From contig JAAEAF010001141.1 in the NCBI GenBank assembly GCA_011037195.1, positions 62,001 through 126,000 on the forward strand: a stretch of DNA of 64,000 nt, in the 5' to 3' direction. The notes under the pieces are model-generated. The model was given only the letters and a program-made list of their open reading frames with translations. It was not told the DNA's origin and did no database searches. This DNA comes from Triatoma infestans. Its lineage: Eukaryota; Arthropoda; Insecta; Hemiptera; Reduviidae. Shown one piece after another: positions 1-10,859 of this stretch. Each line of letters begins with the position of its first letter. The stretch's first letter is position 1. A program made the position numbers and the translations under genes.

Positions 1-42
1 TTTTAAGTTATTTATTAGAGCTAGTGGATACACCGATGCAGA

Positions 43-540
43 CGATTCACGACAACACCAAGAGGAAATTTAGAATCTCCAGCAAAGCTACTGATGTCTA
101 GATCACTCAGAACGCAACTGCCGACTACCTCCAGCATCTTCAGGCCAAAAACAGTGTTTTTTCGCAGTCATAAACAACAAAAATTAAAAAATCAAAAAAA
201 TATGAAGCATTATTACGATCGGAAGGCTCGGCCTCAGACATCCCTGAAAATAGGAGATGCAGTCTATTAAAAAAAGGACCCAGAAGCTCAGTGGTTGCCT
301 GCCAAGGTGAGTTTCCAGGGCCCGCATCCAAGGTCATATACAGTAGAATCGCCAGACGGGATTAGCTACAAAAGAAATAGACAGCATATCCTCCCGGCGC
401 CATTCCAGAATAACTCATCATTGAAAGATGAAGGTGGTTTTTCCCCAGTCCAGCAGACTGAAGAAACCAGTCCCCCAGATTAGAAGAAGTAATCGTGAAG
501 TGCGTCCTCCCAGAAGGTTTACTTTTTCAGAATACTATTA
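43..540 (+). pseudogene. Ty3/gypsy pol remnant: integrase C-terminal region
   Basis: Read on the plus strand, the frame gives a stretch typical of the end of a Ty3/gypsy integrase: TPRGNLESPAKLLMSR, then YYDRKARPQTSLKIGDAV, WLPAKV, PRSYTVESPDG and YKRNRQHILP. The integrase would insert retrotransposon cDNA into the host genome; this C-terminal part binds DNA. A TAA interrupts the frame after GDAVY (about 267-269). The last part, with RRSNREVRPPRRF, lies in a different frame from the QHILP block. The 5' part of the element is beyond the left edge, and a candidate 3' LTR follows at 608. The copy is dead. The assignment to Ty3 rather than BEL/Pao rests on the YYDR and PRSYxVExPDG pattern. Confidence 0.8.
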
Positions 541-607
541 ATAGGATTATTGTGTCAAATATGTAGTCATTTGTCTAAATGTCCTTCTGTTTCTATTGAA
601 AGAGAGA

Positions 608-769
608 TGTTGTGAGATGGTGGCAACACTGGTCCTACCAGCTGTCGTATATGTTGTACACGGACCTAGTCCATTATTAGTCGTCATATTATTATGTGAA
701 TCTTGTCTATAAATAATAAAGTTTTTATGTCATAATATGTTATATTTGCCATTGATCCTAGACATAACA
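608..769 (+). repeat. Candidate 3' LTR of the Ty3 element
   Basis: The segment starts TGTTGTGAGATGG and ends GACATAACA, giving the usual TG...CA termini with a short TGTT/AACA inverted repeat. It follows a purine-rich run (AAAGAGAGA) that fits a polypurine tract, and lies just downstream of the integrase remnant. An AATAAA-type signal sits near 712-718. At 162 bp it is short for an LTR. The upstream LTR is outside the window, so the boundaries cannot be checked against a partner. Confidence 0.5.
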
Positions 770-1574
770 GAGGTGACATTAAAATTTCAAGTGTACGACA
801 CTGTATTCAGTGTTATTGGCGTCACTGTATTCAGCTCTTCTGGACTACTATGAAATCACTTCAATTATTACCTGACCTGGTTGAATATAATATATGTACT
901 CCCACATTCCTTATTTATGTAGGCTAAAATAAAATTATCTAAATCTACAGATAATTGCCAGTTTTATGAAAATTGCGCGCGCAAAAAAAATATAGTAACT
1001 TACTCTAATAAGTGTAAGTCGATTGAATGTTTCATCTCAGATTTTTTTTTTTTTTTGCGACATACTTTAAATTGACGTTAGAGCTATCAAATATAGGCTA
1101 TTTACAATTTATTGACGACATTTGTTACGAAAATTTATATTAGGAGTTTAAATGAAAATCTGATGGAATAAAAATAGCGTTAAGCTTTTAAGCGTTCCTC
1201 TCAAATGCCATTCAAGTAATGTTACGGCTTGACAAAAACACTGTCTGGACGTCTATAATGTAGTGAAATTCAGGATTTGCTTCCCGCCTATTCTCCACTC
1301 CACTCTGTAATGCTATAGACAGCACTAGTACACTCACATACAATAAAGTTCTCATTGACTTCAAAGGTACTTTGTTAATTTTCAATCCATATCAGCGACC
1401 TCATTAACTCCTTGCTCAATTAACCAATTAATAATCAAAAAGCATTCCTATCTCAAGTAAATTTTTATTTTTTTTAATACACAAAAGAATATTAACATCC
1501 TCATAAGAAAATTATAAAAAGTGTCTCTAATCACGATAAAAAAAAAAAATTAGAAAAAAAATCTGGCGTGGAAC
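770..1574. other. Non-coding repeat-derived stretch
   Basis: No gene seen. Positions 1004-1045 match the 5' end of repeat family A on the minus strand (TTTCATCTCAGATTTTT in plus reading). A further patch near 1140-1215 resembles family A internal sequence. The rest is AT-rich and unassigned. Confidence 0.45.
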
Positions 1575-1955
1575 ACTCTTATTACAAAGAAAAAGGATTG
1601 TGAGATTCGGTCTTTTTACAAAATAAGAAAACTTAAATTTTTGCCAACGTTTCGACAAATATATTGTCTTTTTCAAGACATAAAAAAAAAGAAAAAGAAA
1701 CTATTAAATAATCTTCAAAACATAACAAATTTAAAAACTTATGTATAAATTTGGATAATAAAATTTGAGAACACCTCAACTTTTTATTTTCCAAATTTTT
1801 ACATATGTTTTTAAATTTGTTATATTTTGAAGATTATTTAATAGTTTTTTTTTTTTTAACGCCTTGAAAAAGACAATATATTTGTCGAAACGTTGGCAAG
1901 GATTTAAGTTTTCTTATTTTTTAAAAAGACCGCATCTTACAATCCTTTTCCTTCA
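1575..1955. repeat. Foldback (inverted repeat) with Penelope-type motif
   Basis: Two arms of about 180 bp are reverse complements around a centre near 1765. The left arm contains GCCAACGTTTCGACAAATAT and the right arm contains its complement with TTTGTCGAAACGTTGGC. The motif GACAA...TTGTCGAAACGTT, a short stem followed by GAAACG, is of the kind found in the pseudo-LTRs of Penelope-like elements. No coding sequence was seen. The small ORFs here are chance. Confidence 0.7.
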
Positions 1956-2019
1956 AATAAGAACGGTCAAGAAGAATCTTCCACTCTTTACTACAATTGT
2001 TGTAGTTGGTTCCGCAGAG

Positions 2020-2295
2020 CTGGAAAACATCAGAGATATTTTCCATGATAACTTGCTTCTTTTTGTAGTCATCGATTGGTTTCGGGCGTTCGCCCATCAT
2101 CAGGATGTTTTTATCAAACAGTGTAATAACATAGACTTGCACAGAGCAAATACGGTTTATATCCGGGATTTTTTCACTGCAAGTCTATGTTATTACACTG
2201 TTTGACAAAAACATCCTGATGATGGGTGAACGCCCGAAACCAGTCGAAGACCACAAAAAGAAGCAGGCTATCACGGAAAATATCTCTGATGACAC
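2020..2295. repeat. Foldback with two hammerhead-like motifs
   Basis: The left arm (ATCAGAGATATTTTCCATGA onward) and the right arm (ending CACGGAAAATATCTCTGATG) are inverted copies. Each arm carries a CATCCTGATGATGGG core: minus strand 2070-2107 and plus strand 2212-2249. Single copies of the same repeat lie at about 46900-47025 and 63440-63585. The motif pattern CTGA NNNN stem GAAA suggests a Penelope-type pseudo-LTR origin. Confidence 0.7.
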
Positions 2296-2519
2296 TTACT
2301 TCAAGTTACGTAGTTTTTTATTTATTTATACGAGTGATTACTCAGTTACAAATTTCACAACATAACTGAAAATTATAATATATTCATTCGAAATACAATA
2401 TAAAGTCGTACTTTCTTTTGGTAAAGCGATTTTCTTGAACTTCGGCTATTTGTTGAGTCACACATAAATGCTTAATAATATTATGTAGACGATAAAATCA
2501 TATGACATATGATATATTA
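2296..2519. other. AT-rich spacer
   Basis: No gene or recognised repeat apart from AT-rich sequence. Confidence 0.3.
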
Positions 2520-2865
2520 AAATGGCACTTTAGTGGAAATTCCTGTCACCCCCTCTCACAGAAACACTCTAAACTAAATTTTCTTCGAAAATTAAATTTC
2601 TCCACAAATAGTTGATATACCAAGTTCTAAAAAAAAAAAAAATCGTTAGACTTATTTTCGAGATATCGCTAAAAACTGAAAAATCTTGTCATTAAAATGG
2701 TAGATTCATCTATTGATTTTGACCAAAATCTTATTGCTGCTTCATTCCGCCCTGGTAGGAAATGAATACCAAATTTCACTTTTGTGCATTTTTTCCTTTT
2801 TGAATTTGCTGACCACATACACATACAATGACCAATTTCCAAAAAGTAAAAACTACTTTTTCGCA
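2520..2865 (+). repeat. Family A fragment (internal part)
   Basis: Matches the internal order of family A on the plus strand: AATGGCACTTTAG, a C-rich block, CAAATAGTTGATATACCAAG, a poly-A run, AATCGTTAGAC, then the step into ACCACATACACATAC. Both ends are missing and it is strongly diverged. Confidence 0.55.
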
Positions 2866-3534
2866 ATTGGAGCATCTTGAAACAGGTGTTTCCATGTAAA
2901 CGAAATTTCGAATATTTGTCATTGTAATGGATGTACATGTCTCTTTACTAGTATCTCTTAGAGGGCTCAATTTAAGGAGTATATTTGAGCACGGAAAGGA
3001 GAAGTTATAGAGAGTATAGGCTAACCCAGCCGCCCGCTTGAAACGCCAATTCACTCCTATTCAAACTCTATTCGAACAACCATCAACTTTAACGACCATC
3101 GTTCAAATACCGTCACTCTGCCAGTCAGTCTATCACTCTCTTCTCACGCTACCACACCGTATCAAGTCGCCACATTTAGCCAAGGAACTGCTAACTAAAC
3201 TTTATGGACGATTTTTTTTTTCCTACAACAGCGGTGGTTCAAAGAAATTTTCAAAGAACTCAACATCAACAATCTCGGTCGTTCGGCAAATTGGAAGCAA
3301 ATTCGAAAGGTGAAAAAAGCTAGTTTAATTTGATAAGTGGGTGCTTCATAAGCTGACCGAAAATTTTAACAAAAAAAAATCGTCTTTTTCAAGTGTCGTC
3401 TTCTCTTATTCTAAGCAACAAACCATTTCTCAGTCGCATTGTGATGCGCGTCGAAAATATGCAAGCACCAAAGCACTTCCCAAAGTTAAAATCTCACCCA
3501 CTCACTAAATATATAAGTGGTATGTAATCCACTG
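2866..3534. other. Unassigned AT-rich stretch
   Basis: No convincing gene. The short ORF from 3038 has no recognisable domain. Confidence 0.3.
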
Positions 3535-3720
3535 TATCTTGGTAAAACCATTACATCTGAACATTATGATCAGCAAATTGACGAGATGTACCGAAAGTTG
3601 CAGCTGCAGCCAGCAATGATGAAGATAAAGGACTCAATTCTTCTCCATGATGAGACCCGATCACATGTCGCACCAATGTTTTAAAACTTGAACGAATTAG
3701 TCTATGAATTTTAGTTATGA
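3535..3720 (+). pseudogene. mariner transposase fossil (central fragment)
   Basis: The plus-strand frame reads LGKTITSEHYDQQIDEMYRK, then a block ending SILLHDETRSHVAPM, a stop, and NLNELVYEF. This matches the central part of mariner transposases, where a YxxQLD block precedes the second catalytic Asp in an LLHDNARPH motif and a LNELGYE block. Here the second Asp is present (LLHDE) but Asn is replaced by Glu, and a stop follows at about 3681. No terminal repeats are visible, so this is an old fragment. Confidence 0.6.
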
Positions 3721-4139
3721 GAATAAATAAACTATTATATTTTTCCAAATTTATATAAATATCTGGATAAATTTCCACAAAGTGTGGAAATCTGAAATTT
3801 GCTCGATGTGCGCCTCATTATTTCAAACATGCATTAGCAAAGCTTAACCCTAGCATGTTAATAATATTAGTTCAATGTGATAGTTTCCTAGTAGTAATAT
3901 AGTTTTAATTTAGTGTAGTGTATAGGCAATGTGTAGCTAAATTTCAGTGCTTAAGTAAACATTTGTGTGCTATTAGCTAACACAGATAAAGTGTTTTCGT
4001 TGTTTATTAATTGGCTAGCTACTGTTTGGTAGTTTTGCTTTGAATGACTATAAAGCCTAATCCATTATTATCTAGAAAGATGTATCGTACATTATCCCTT
4101 GGTTGTTTATGTTTGTTCATTAGATTTTGTCATTGGGTT
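3721..4139. other. Unassigned AT-rich stretch
   Basis: Nothing recognisable. No ORF of note. Confidence 0.3.
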
Positions 4140-4358
4140 TATTCAAGCAAGTATCTAAGGCGATGGTAATATCTAAGCGAAAAATCAAGTTTGAGCTTCC
4201 TGTGTCTTTTCGTTTGTGAGATATTTTATAATCACACACAGACCATTTGCTAAAAACTTTTTTTTTGCTCACAAGTGACTCAAAACATGTATTTGCAGTG
4301 GAAACTCAAAAAATGGAACGATTGCAATACTTTCTCTTATTAGGAGTAAGAGAAAGTA
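4140..4358 (+). repeat. Family A 3' end with terminal hairpin
   Basis: Runs from GTTT-like TATCTAAGCG through CAAGTTTGAGCTTCC, CACACACAGACCATTTGC and GACTCA to the end. At about 4327-4355 the sequence ACTTTCTCTTA, seven spacer bases, then TAAGAGAAAGT gives a perfect 11-bp stem followed by an A-run. This is the clearest example of the family A terminal hairpin. Confidence 0.7.
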
Positions 4359-5263
4359 AAAATTATGAGAGAGAACAAAGTTTCCAAGTTTTGAGAAATT
4401 GTACGAACGCTATGTGTGCAGAACTGCAACCGTTATGAAATTGTTAACATGGACGGACATTCAACGAATAAATTGAAGAAAATTATTTTTTTTTTTTTTT
4501 GTAAATATTGTAGTGAGCAGAGTTATTGACATTTGAAATTATTACAGCTCAAATACCTTGGCAAACAGTTGCATTTATTTTCTTAGAGTAAATTGAAAAC
4601 AACTGCGAAACTGAAAAAAGATGGAGACGTACTTCATCATATTGGAAGCCAATGTCCAAATATTAATGCATTTGAATTGATATTTTTTTTTTGCGGTTTG
4701 TATGAAGAGAATTAATTATTACACATTAATTATTAAGTTGTATAGAAAAGTAATTATTTTTTCTTTTTTAAGAAACTACTTTTCAAAAAGTGTGGTAGAC
4801 ATTTTTCATGTGTATGTGCTGTATTCCTCGTTCACTTGAATAGTAAGCAATAAATATCTCACGAAGAAGTAATTGAATAACAGGACAAGAAAGGAACGCC
4901 TGATTAAATGGGGGTGGAGGGGGATAAGCTAGCCAAATAACCTGTGGAAGCAGACAACTGTCACTCCTACAAAGCTGGAAGGCAAGCGTTTGATTGAATT
5001 CAGGGTTAGTGAATGCATTAGATTGTCACATTGTGGGATATTTATTCGTCAATGGTTGTGTTAAATTTTCGATGTTGAATTTTCAATGGGACTACGTGTG
5101 GGGTGCGATGACCAAAAAAAAAAAAAAGTGTGTGCGCGAATGGTGTCTACGTGTTTTTGTCTTTTTTTGACGAAAAGAGAGTGGATGAACATTGGTCAAT
5201 AATAAGAAGCCCCTTTTCACTGCTAACAAGGACAAAATAGAAGTAGGAAATAGTAAGACTATA
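4359..5263. other. Unassigned stretch with homopolymer runs
   Basis: Poly-T/A runs near 4487, 4683 and 5113. No gene or recognised repeat. Confidence 0.3.
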
Positions 5264-6566
5264 GGTGTGGGTATTAAATAACGAGACTGACGCTGTAAAA
5301 CATTTTATTTTGATTTCATACAGATTTGCTTATTATCACCTTCAATATACACCCCTGCTCTATCCCTACAATGCTCCTTGCGAATCTTCCATTGTTTGAA
5401 ACAGTGCTGGAAATCTATCTTCTTCTGTCAGCTCCTTCAGGACGTGTGCCGCTTTCTCTTTCACAACTTCAACAGACTCAAATCTTGTTCCTTTTAATGC
5501 AGATTTCACCTTAGGAAACAGATAGAGTTTGCACGGTGCAAGATCCGGCGAATAAGGCGGATGGTCTAATACTGGGATGTTGTACTTGGCTAGAAACCTC
5601 TTGACAGCAATGCGGAATAAGCCGGCATATTGTCTTGGTGGAGAACCCATGACTTGTCTTTCCACAATTCGGGTCGTTTTTTCCTTATTCTTTCACGGAG
5701 TTCAGCAGCAAGAACCTGTGGTGAAGGTGATTAATAGTTTGACCTTCAGGATCCCAGTGAATGTACACAATCCCATGAATATTGAAAAAACAATCATCAT
5801 TGCTTTGAATTTTGATTTGCTCATTCGAGCTTTTTTGGCTCTCGGTAAAGTTGGGCTCTTCCATGCACGGATTAGCGCTTCGTTTCGGGATCATAAGTAA
5901 AAAACCACGATTCGTCACATGTTATTACAATTTCCAATAGCATTCCAAGTTTGGGTCATTTCCAATAGCATTTAAAGTGTCAGTACAAAGATTTTTACGA
6001 GCTTCTTGTTGTTTAAACGTGAGAATTTTTGGCACCATTTTTGCACACACTTTTTTCATGTTAAAATTGTTATGTAAAATTTGCCCGTACACATTCTTTG
6101 TCAATTCCTACAGTTTCAGCAATCGCATGAATACTTAATGAATTGAACCAGATTATCGATTGTTTCGATATTGTTACCGTTTTTGACGTGGAAGGACTAC
6201 CCGGGCGTGAATCATCTTCAATGTCTTTCGGCCATCTTGAAAACGCTTAAACCACTCAAAAACACGTGCAAGCGATAAACATTCATGGCCATACACTTCT
6301 TTCAATAAATTAAAAGTTTCAGTAGCGGTTTTTTGAGTTTCGCGTGAAATTTCACAACAATTCGTCGCTGTATTGTAAAATACACTATTCTTCCGGCGGA
6401 ACAAAAAAACAACTCTAATGCCAACGAAGGCTACGGCTATATGGATTTGTTTACAGAAGCGAGAGTACTGCATTCGAAAGAGAAGGCTTCACGCTAAACA
6501 GCTGTTGGTCGCTGGCGTTTAACGCATGCGTACTTCTTCTGTAGTAGCGTCAGTCTCGTCACACCG
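5264..6566 (-). mobile_element. mariner element, near full length, inactive
   Basis: A 1,303-bp element flanked by TA on both sides (5262-5263 and 6567-6568). Its ends share the inverted motif ACGAGACTGACGCT. The length is typical for mariner (about 1.3 kb). It encodes a broken transposase on the minus strand. Confidence 0.85.
5305..6473 (-). pseudogene. mariner transposase pseudogene
   Basis: The enzyme would cut and paste the element at TA sites. Read on the minus strand, the N-terminal helix-turn-helix region is visible (KTATETFNLLKEVYG, then RVFEWFKRFQDGR). A central block follows with DESWFFTYDPE, carrying the first catalytic Asp, and FFNIHGIVYIHWDPEGQT. The C-terminal block reads FLAKYNIPVLDHPPYSPDLA and KVKSALKGTRFESVE, and the end is YIEGDNKQICMKSK. 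Mariner has a DD34D triad; its third Asp, in the family pattern APCDxxLF, is Lys here (APCKLYLF). Several frameshifts separate the blocks. The open pieces at 5366-5665, 5685-5918 and 6174-6473 are one gene. It cannot be functional. Confidence 0.85.
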
Positions 6567-7554
6567 TATATTGGAAATACTTTTAACTTCAAACTGAAAT
6601 ATTTTATAAAAGAATATGCCAAAAGATTAAATTTGTCAAATCTCTATCTCCCTCTAAATACGTACATTACGAGTATATTAATATTTCGATACATTATTAT
6701 CTATAGATCATTTCTATATATTAAGATAGAAAATGGAGAGTTAAGGATTTTTAACTATATTTTAAAATATTAGTTTAGAGGAAATTTGTACGATGGCTGG
6801 CAGAAAGGGTACAAGGAACAGGTAGAGAAAGACAAAGCACTAGGTCAACTCTATTGTTGAGAACCCCCGTTGGAATGCGGCAATTTAGTATAAATAACAG
6901 GCCCAAAATGGAAAGTTGATTAGTTATATGCAGTCGTATCACGTAGTTATTCACACAGTCAAGAAGTATTCTATTTTGTTACTATCTTCTTTTATTTAAT
7001 TATCCTAGTTTTATAATTAGTTTAGCTTGTTTTATGTTTAAATATCTAGGTCATTATATTAGTTGCCTTTAATCATAGTTAAAAATCTAATATATTACAA
7101 ACATAAATTATTCTTCATAAATTTACACAACAACCCATCTACCAATTATACAATAAAAGCGTTCATTTCTTGTAGAAAATGTAAATTATTTCGGGAGTTG
7201 TTTTGAGAATAATTGTCAGATTTTGGTACGCACAAACATTATGTGATAATAATTAAGTAATATTTAAATACATATTATTTATAAACCCTTTAATGTGCCA
7301 ATAAATTCGTACTTGATATTTGATTAAAAATAAAAGAAATATCTCACTTTAAACTTTCTGCATACCAACTTTTCTACAGAGTTTCCTGTCTTAATGAAGA
7401 CTTTAATATATAAACATTCGTGAAGATGTGGAGAAAGAAGGAATTTTTAAACATACATGTTTGTTACATCTCAGAAACATAGAAAGGAGAATTAAAAGTT
7501 GCTAGTGTCTTATTTCATCAGCTACGCAAATGAATGCAGATCCACTTGAAACGT
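6567..7554. other. Unassigned AT-rich stretch
   Basis: No gene. A TATAAATA-like box near 6890 (TTTAGTATAAATAACAGG) lies between GC-richer blocks and could be an LTR remnant, but no termini are evident. Confidence 0.25.
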
Positions 7555-7675
7555 CTAATAATTGGCAGTCCATGCTCCCAAGCCCTTCTGACCAGTATCA
7601 GAACTTTGAAATGCTGGTCGAAGCATATTTAGGAGCCATTATAACGGAAACTGAATTAAGTATTAATAAGTAAAA
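7555..7675 (+). repeat. Dispersed direct repeat, copy 1
   Basis: Shares order with 8055-8175: ATTGGCA...CTCCCAAGCCC, TATCAGAACTTT, then CGGAAACTGAA and ATAAGTAAAA-type sequence. Unclassified. Confidence 0.55.
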
Positions 7676-8054
7676 ATTTAAATGTAGTATTCTTGACCGA
7701 TCCTCACCAAATTTCTTCATACCATAATTCATTAACGGTCAACAAATTCTTTTATATTTCTGCAAATCGTTAAACCCTACCATTGGTTTTACGTTGCCTA
7801 AGTAATATACACCAGTCGTGAATTAATTTAGTAAGAACCAAAGACTCCTAGAATAGCCTAGCATCTGAGAAAATGATGATTTTGGCGTTATGTATCCCTC
7901 ATCTTATTATCTCGGCAGCTGATAATAATAGCAACTAGCCTGAAAGATTGTGGCTAGCATACCTAGGGTTACCGAGATATCACATATCGGATTAGGCTCG
8001 TGAATCCCGACACCCACCTTATCATTCATCCTGAAGCCGTCCTTTATCACAAGG
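7676..8054. other. Spacer between direct repeats
   Basis: Contains a moderately GC-rich patch (7900-8040: GTGGCTAGCATACCTAGGG and CCCGACACCCACC). No gene recognised. Confidence 0.3.
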
Positions 8055-8265
8055 AAACGCCTAATATTGGCACTCCCAAGCCCCTTTGTCCGGTATCAGA
8101 ACTTTAAAGTGCTTTTCAATGCTATATTTGAAACTCATTATATCGGAAACTGAACTAAATATAGATAAGTTAAAATTCAAACTAACACACAAATAGGCAC
8201 TTTGTTTTCAAAACAAACCTACGCTATAATTTTTAAAATTTATGAAAAACTCTTAGACTCATAAC
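8055..8265 (+). repeat. Dispersed direct repeat, copy 2, with a second repeated block
   Basis: The first 120 bp match 7555-7675. The last part (AAACTAACACACAAATAGGC, TTTGTTTTCAAAACAAAC) recurs at 8860-8945. Confidence 0.5.
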
Positions 8266-8859
8266 ATCCATGAAAAAATAAATAAATAAATAAATAAAAT
8301 AAAAAAAAATTGTAAGAAAAGTTGCGTCAGTTTATTTTAAATAATTTAAGCATGTTTTTGTTCCGAACAACCAAACAAACAAAAATTCTTTAATGTAAGA
8401 AATTCGTCACTAAAATATTCAACGAATGGAACATATCCAATATCCAATACACCGTCTTATAAATAACAGAAATTATTTTTATAAGTGCTATTGAAAAAAA
8501 TGTTCCATATAAGTCAATATTTAATTTAATATAACCTTCTCAAGTAAAGTGAATGAATTTTAGAGTTGAGAGTTGTCCCTTTTTTGTTCAGCCTTTATGT
8601 AAATGTGCTCTTATGAGCCACAAAAGTTAATGTGTAACCTTATTCAAACATCTGGTACCACTTAATGCCCCTACTTAAAACTTGTTTCTTTCCATTTTTT
8701 TAATCATAAATTTTTATGGTAAAATATTTTAAGATATTTTCAACTTGTGTTAATAAACTAATTATAAATTTTATTGTGTTCAATAAAATTTATTTCTATG
8801 TAAATAATAATTTTTTCTATGTAAATAATAATTTTTTCTATGTAAATAAATTTAACAAT
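8266..8859. repeat. AT-rich stretch with simple and tandem repeats
   Basis: An (AAAT)n run lies at about 8274-8300. A 21-bp unit, TTTTTTCTATGTAAATAATA plus A, is repeated nearly three times at 8791-8849. No gene seen. Confidence 0.7.
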
Positions 8860-8945
8860 GAAACTGACACATAAAAAAGCGTTTTGTTTTCAAAATAAAC
8901 TTAGGAATATAATTTTAAATTTATTAAATGTTCAGTACCTCTGTA
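8860..8945 (+). repeat. Second copy of the 8175-8265 block
   Basis: AAACTGACACATAAAAAAGC followed by TTTGTTTTCAAAATAAAC matches the block at 8175-8265. Confidence 0.5.
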
Positions 8946-9235
8946 GAATAAACATAAATAAATTGTATACATTTTAATCGGAAGTGTTATCCGAAATTCA
9001 TAGTAAACTGAGTGATAAAAACAAACGCTTTGTTCAACCTAGATATTTAAGGGCATCAACAATGTTTATGGTTCGAGAAAATTTAAAAAAAAAAAATCTA
9101 TCGAAATGTTCAACGCCATGATGTTGCTTTCCAGCCTTGCACAAGCCTTGGATCCTAAATGTGAGCAAGAAAATTAAATACGTTACATAGACCTAATACA
9201 TAGTAGTATGTTGCATTGGAAGATTACTTTTAACC

Positions 9236-9405
9236 GAAATGGGATTAAGCTCAATGGTAGCTCGCTGGACTTTCCGGCGGAAGTGCCGGATTCGGATGCA
9301 GCAGTGCTACGAGAATGTTATACGGAGGCTGTAAGGCACTGAAAAGGCTGCAGGTGCCAATTATAGATGTTGATAAGCCTAAAATATAAATAAATACATT
9401 ACTTT
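9236..9405 (+). repeat. tRNA-derived SINE S1, diverged copy
   Basis: GGGATTAAGCTCAATGGTAG (A-box region) and GCCGGATTCGGATGCAG (decayed B box) are followed by the S1 3' body, GGCACTGAAAAGGCTGCAGG and ATAGATGTTGAT. An internal segment is missing. Confidence 0.6.
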
Positions 9406-9412
9406 TAAGAGG

Positions 9413-9600
9413 GGAGGGATTAGCTTAGTGGTTAGCGCGTTGGACTCCCACGCGGAGGTCCCGGGTTCGAGTCCAGTGTTAGCCTTAGATTTTTTTTCTT
9501 CCTAGGAGCCTCTCTACAGCTCACTGTTCGGTGATGGCCAGTGTTGTCTGCAGCGAGGGAACACTGTCCGGAGGCCAGGATTAAGCTACGGATCTCTCAG
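9413..9600 (+). repeat. tRNA-derived SINE S1
   Basis: The head, GGGATTAGCTTAGTGGTTAG then CGGGTTCGAGTCCAG, gives pol III A and B boxes of a tRNA-like promoter. The S1 body follows (CTTCCTAGGAGCCTCT, ACTGTTCGGTGATGG, GAACACTGTCCGGAGGCC). The 3' tail is lost. It is not a working tRNA gene: the 3' half does not complete a cloverleaf. Confidence 0.8.
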
Positions 9601-9960
9601 AATCACACACAAAACTCAATTTTCCTGGGAAAATGTTTCAAATAAAAGTTATAGATATTTATCTAATGTAGATAGTGTACGATGATCAAAGAAAATCGGA
9701 AAAACTAAAAAATCCATTCAGTAAAATCGCATTTCCCGTCAATGGTTAGTGCATGAAACCTTGTCAGCTGGGGGTGGTAGTTCCTAAACGGAATACCAAG
9801 TTTGAACTTCCTGCGATTTTTCGTTTTTGAGAACTTCCGCACACACACATACATTCACACAAAATAGATGAATTTTTTTCAGTAAAAACTGAATATCAAA
9901 ATCTTGCACGATTTGCAATTCTTCCTCTTATTAGGTGTAAGAGAAAGTGAAAAGGACTAA
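9601..9960 (+). repeat. Family A 3' half
   Basis: Starts CTCAATTTTCCTGGGAAAATG, passes through ACGGAATACCAAGTTTGAAC, and ends in the terminal hairpin (CCTCTTATTAGGTGTAAGAG) and AAAGTGAAAA. It abuts the SINE on its left. Confidence 0.7.
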
Positions 9961-10295
9961 ATAAAAGTCCTGAATATATAAATAAAACTTAAACAAAAAT
10001 AATTGAGCCATTTTTTTTTTTTTTTGGAAAAATTATGGTACTGAAAAAACTGAAAAAAAAAAAAAAAAAAATCAGCGAAGTTATAATTTCAGTATGTGTA
10101 GTGGAAGAATGAAATAAAAGAAAATGATAGTTTTGAAAAATAGTTTAGAATATTTTATAGTTAGAAAAATAGAATTTTGTTAATATTTTAAATGTATCTT
10201 AGTGCAGTGAAAAGAGCCAAGTACTATAATTTAAGGTCATTGCTATAAAGAGACAAAGGCACAAAAATCCGTTAAATTAATACAATGCCACTTGG
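9961..10295. other. AT-rich spacer
   Basis: Long T and A runs. No gene. Confidence 0.3.
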
Positions 10296-10640
10296 CCAAC
10301 TGTTTTGTAAGAGAAGCCATTCCTTCGGACAGTCTGTATTCTGCTTTCAAAGCCGGAACACTTGCTTCAGGAATCGCTTTCTCAAACTCATTGCCAGTGA
10401 TTGAGATTTGCCTTTAATCTAGATAAACATCTGATATATTTAGATATAGTTGTGAATATTGTAAACCATTTAAATTCACTTAGAGAATAATATATTTATT
10501 TTAAAAACAGTGGTGCTCTCTTGATTATTACTAATACTTCTCTCTTAAACATATATACTTACTAGCCCCTTTTACTAAACCGTTCGTGCTACACAAGCTA
10601 ACTTGCACACAAACACACAACATCACCAATAACATTTCTT
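10296..10640 (+). repeat. Unclassified dispersed repeat, copy 1
   Basis: About 300 bp matches the reverse complement of 21590-21932. Shared blocks include GACAGTCTGTATTCTGCTTTC, AAATTCACTTAGAGAATA, CTCTTGATTATT, and CCCCTTTTACTAAACCGTTC. There is no coding potential or clear termini. It could be an LTR or a non-autonomous element. Confidence 0.65.
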
Positions 10641-10737
10641 AAGGAATTCTGAGTGAACAACTTAGCTGAACCCTCTGGAAAACTTTCAAACTCAACTTTC
10701 TGAAAGTTTGCTGAATAATATTCACAAACAATTGCAT

Positions 10738-10776
10738 ACACACACACACACACATTATATATATATATATATATAC
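10738..10776. repeat. (CA)n(TA)n microsatellite
   Basis: Eight or so ACs followed by about eleven TAs. A second (AC)n lies at 10831-10847. The ORFs overlapping it are artefacts. Confidence 0.95.
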
Positions 10777-10859
10777 ATTTCGATGATAAATATTTATTTT
10801 TATATTTTTCTACATTATGATATGATAAAAACACACACACACACATACATAAGAAATTC

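Noticed and set aside
8791..8849. Regularly repeated 21-bp unit considered as a CRISPR-like array
   Set aside because: Units are directly adjacent without spacers and the genome is eukaryotic. It is a short tandem repeat.
9413..9490. tRNA-like sequence with A and B boxes
   Set aside because: The 3' half does not complete a cloverleaf and the sequence continues into a body repeated at other sites, so it is a SINE head and not a tRNA gene. The same holds for 11360, 23017 and 39150.
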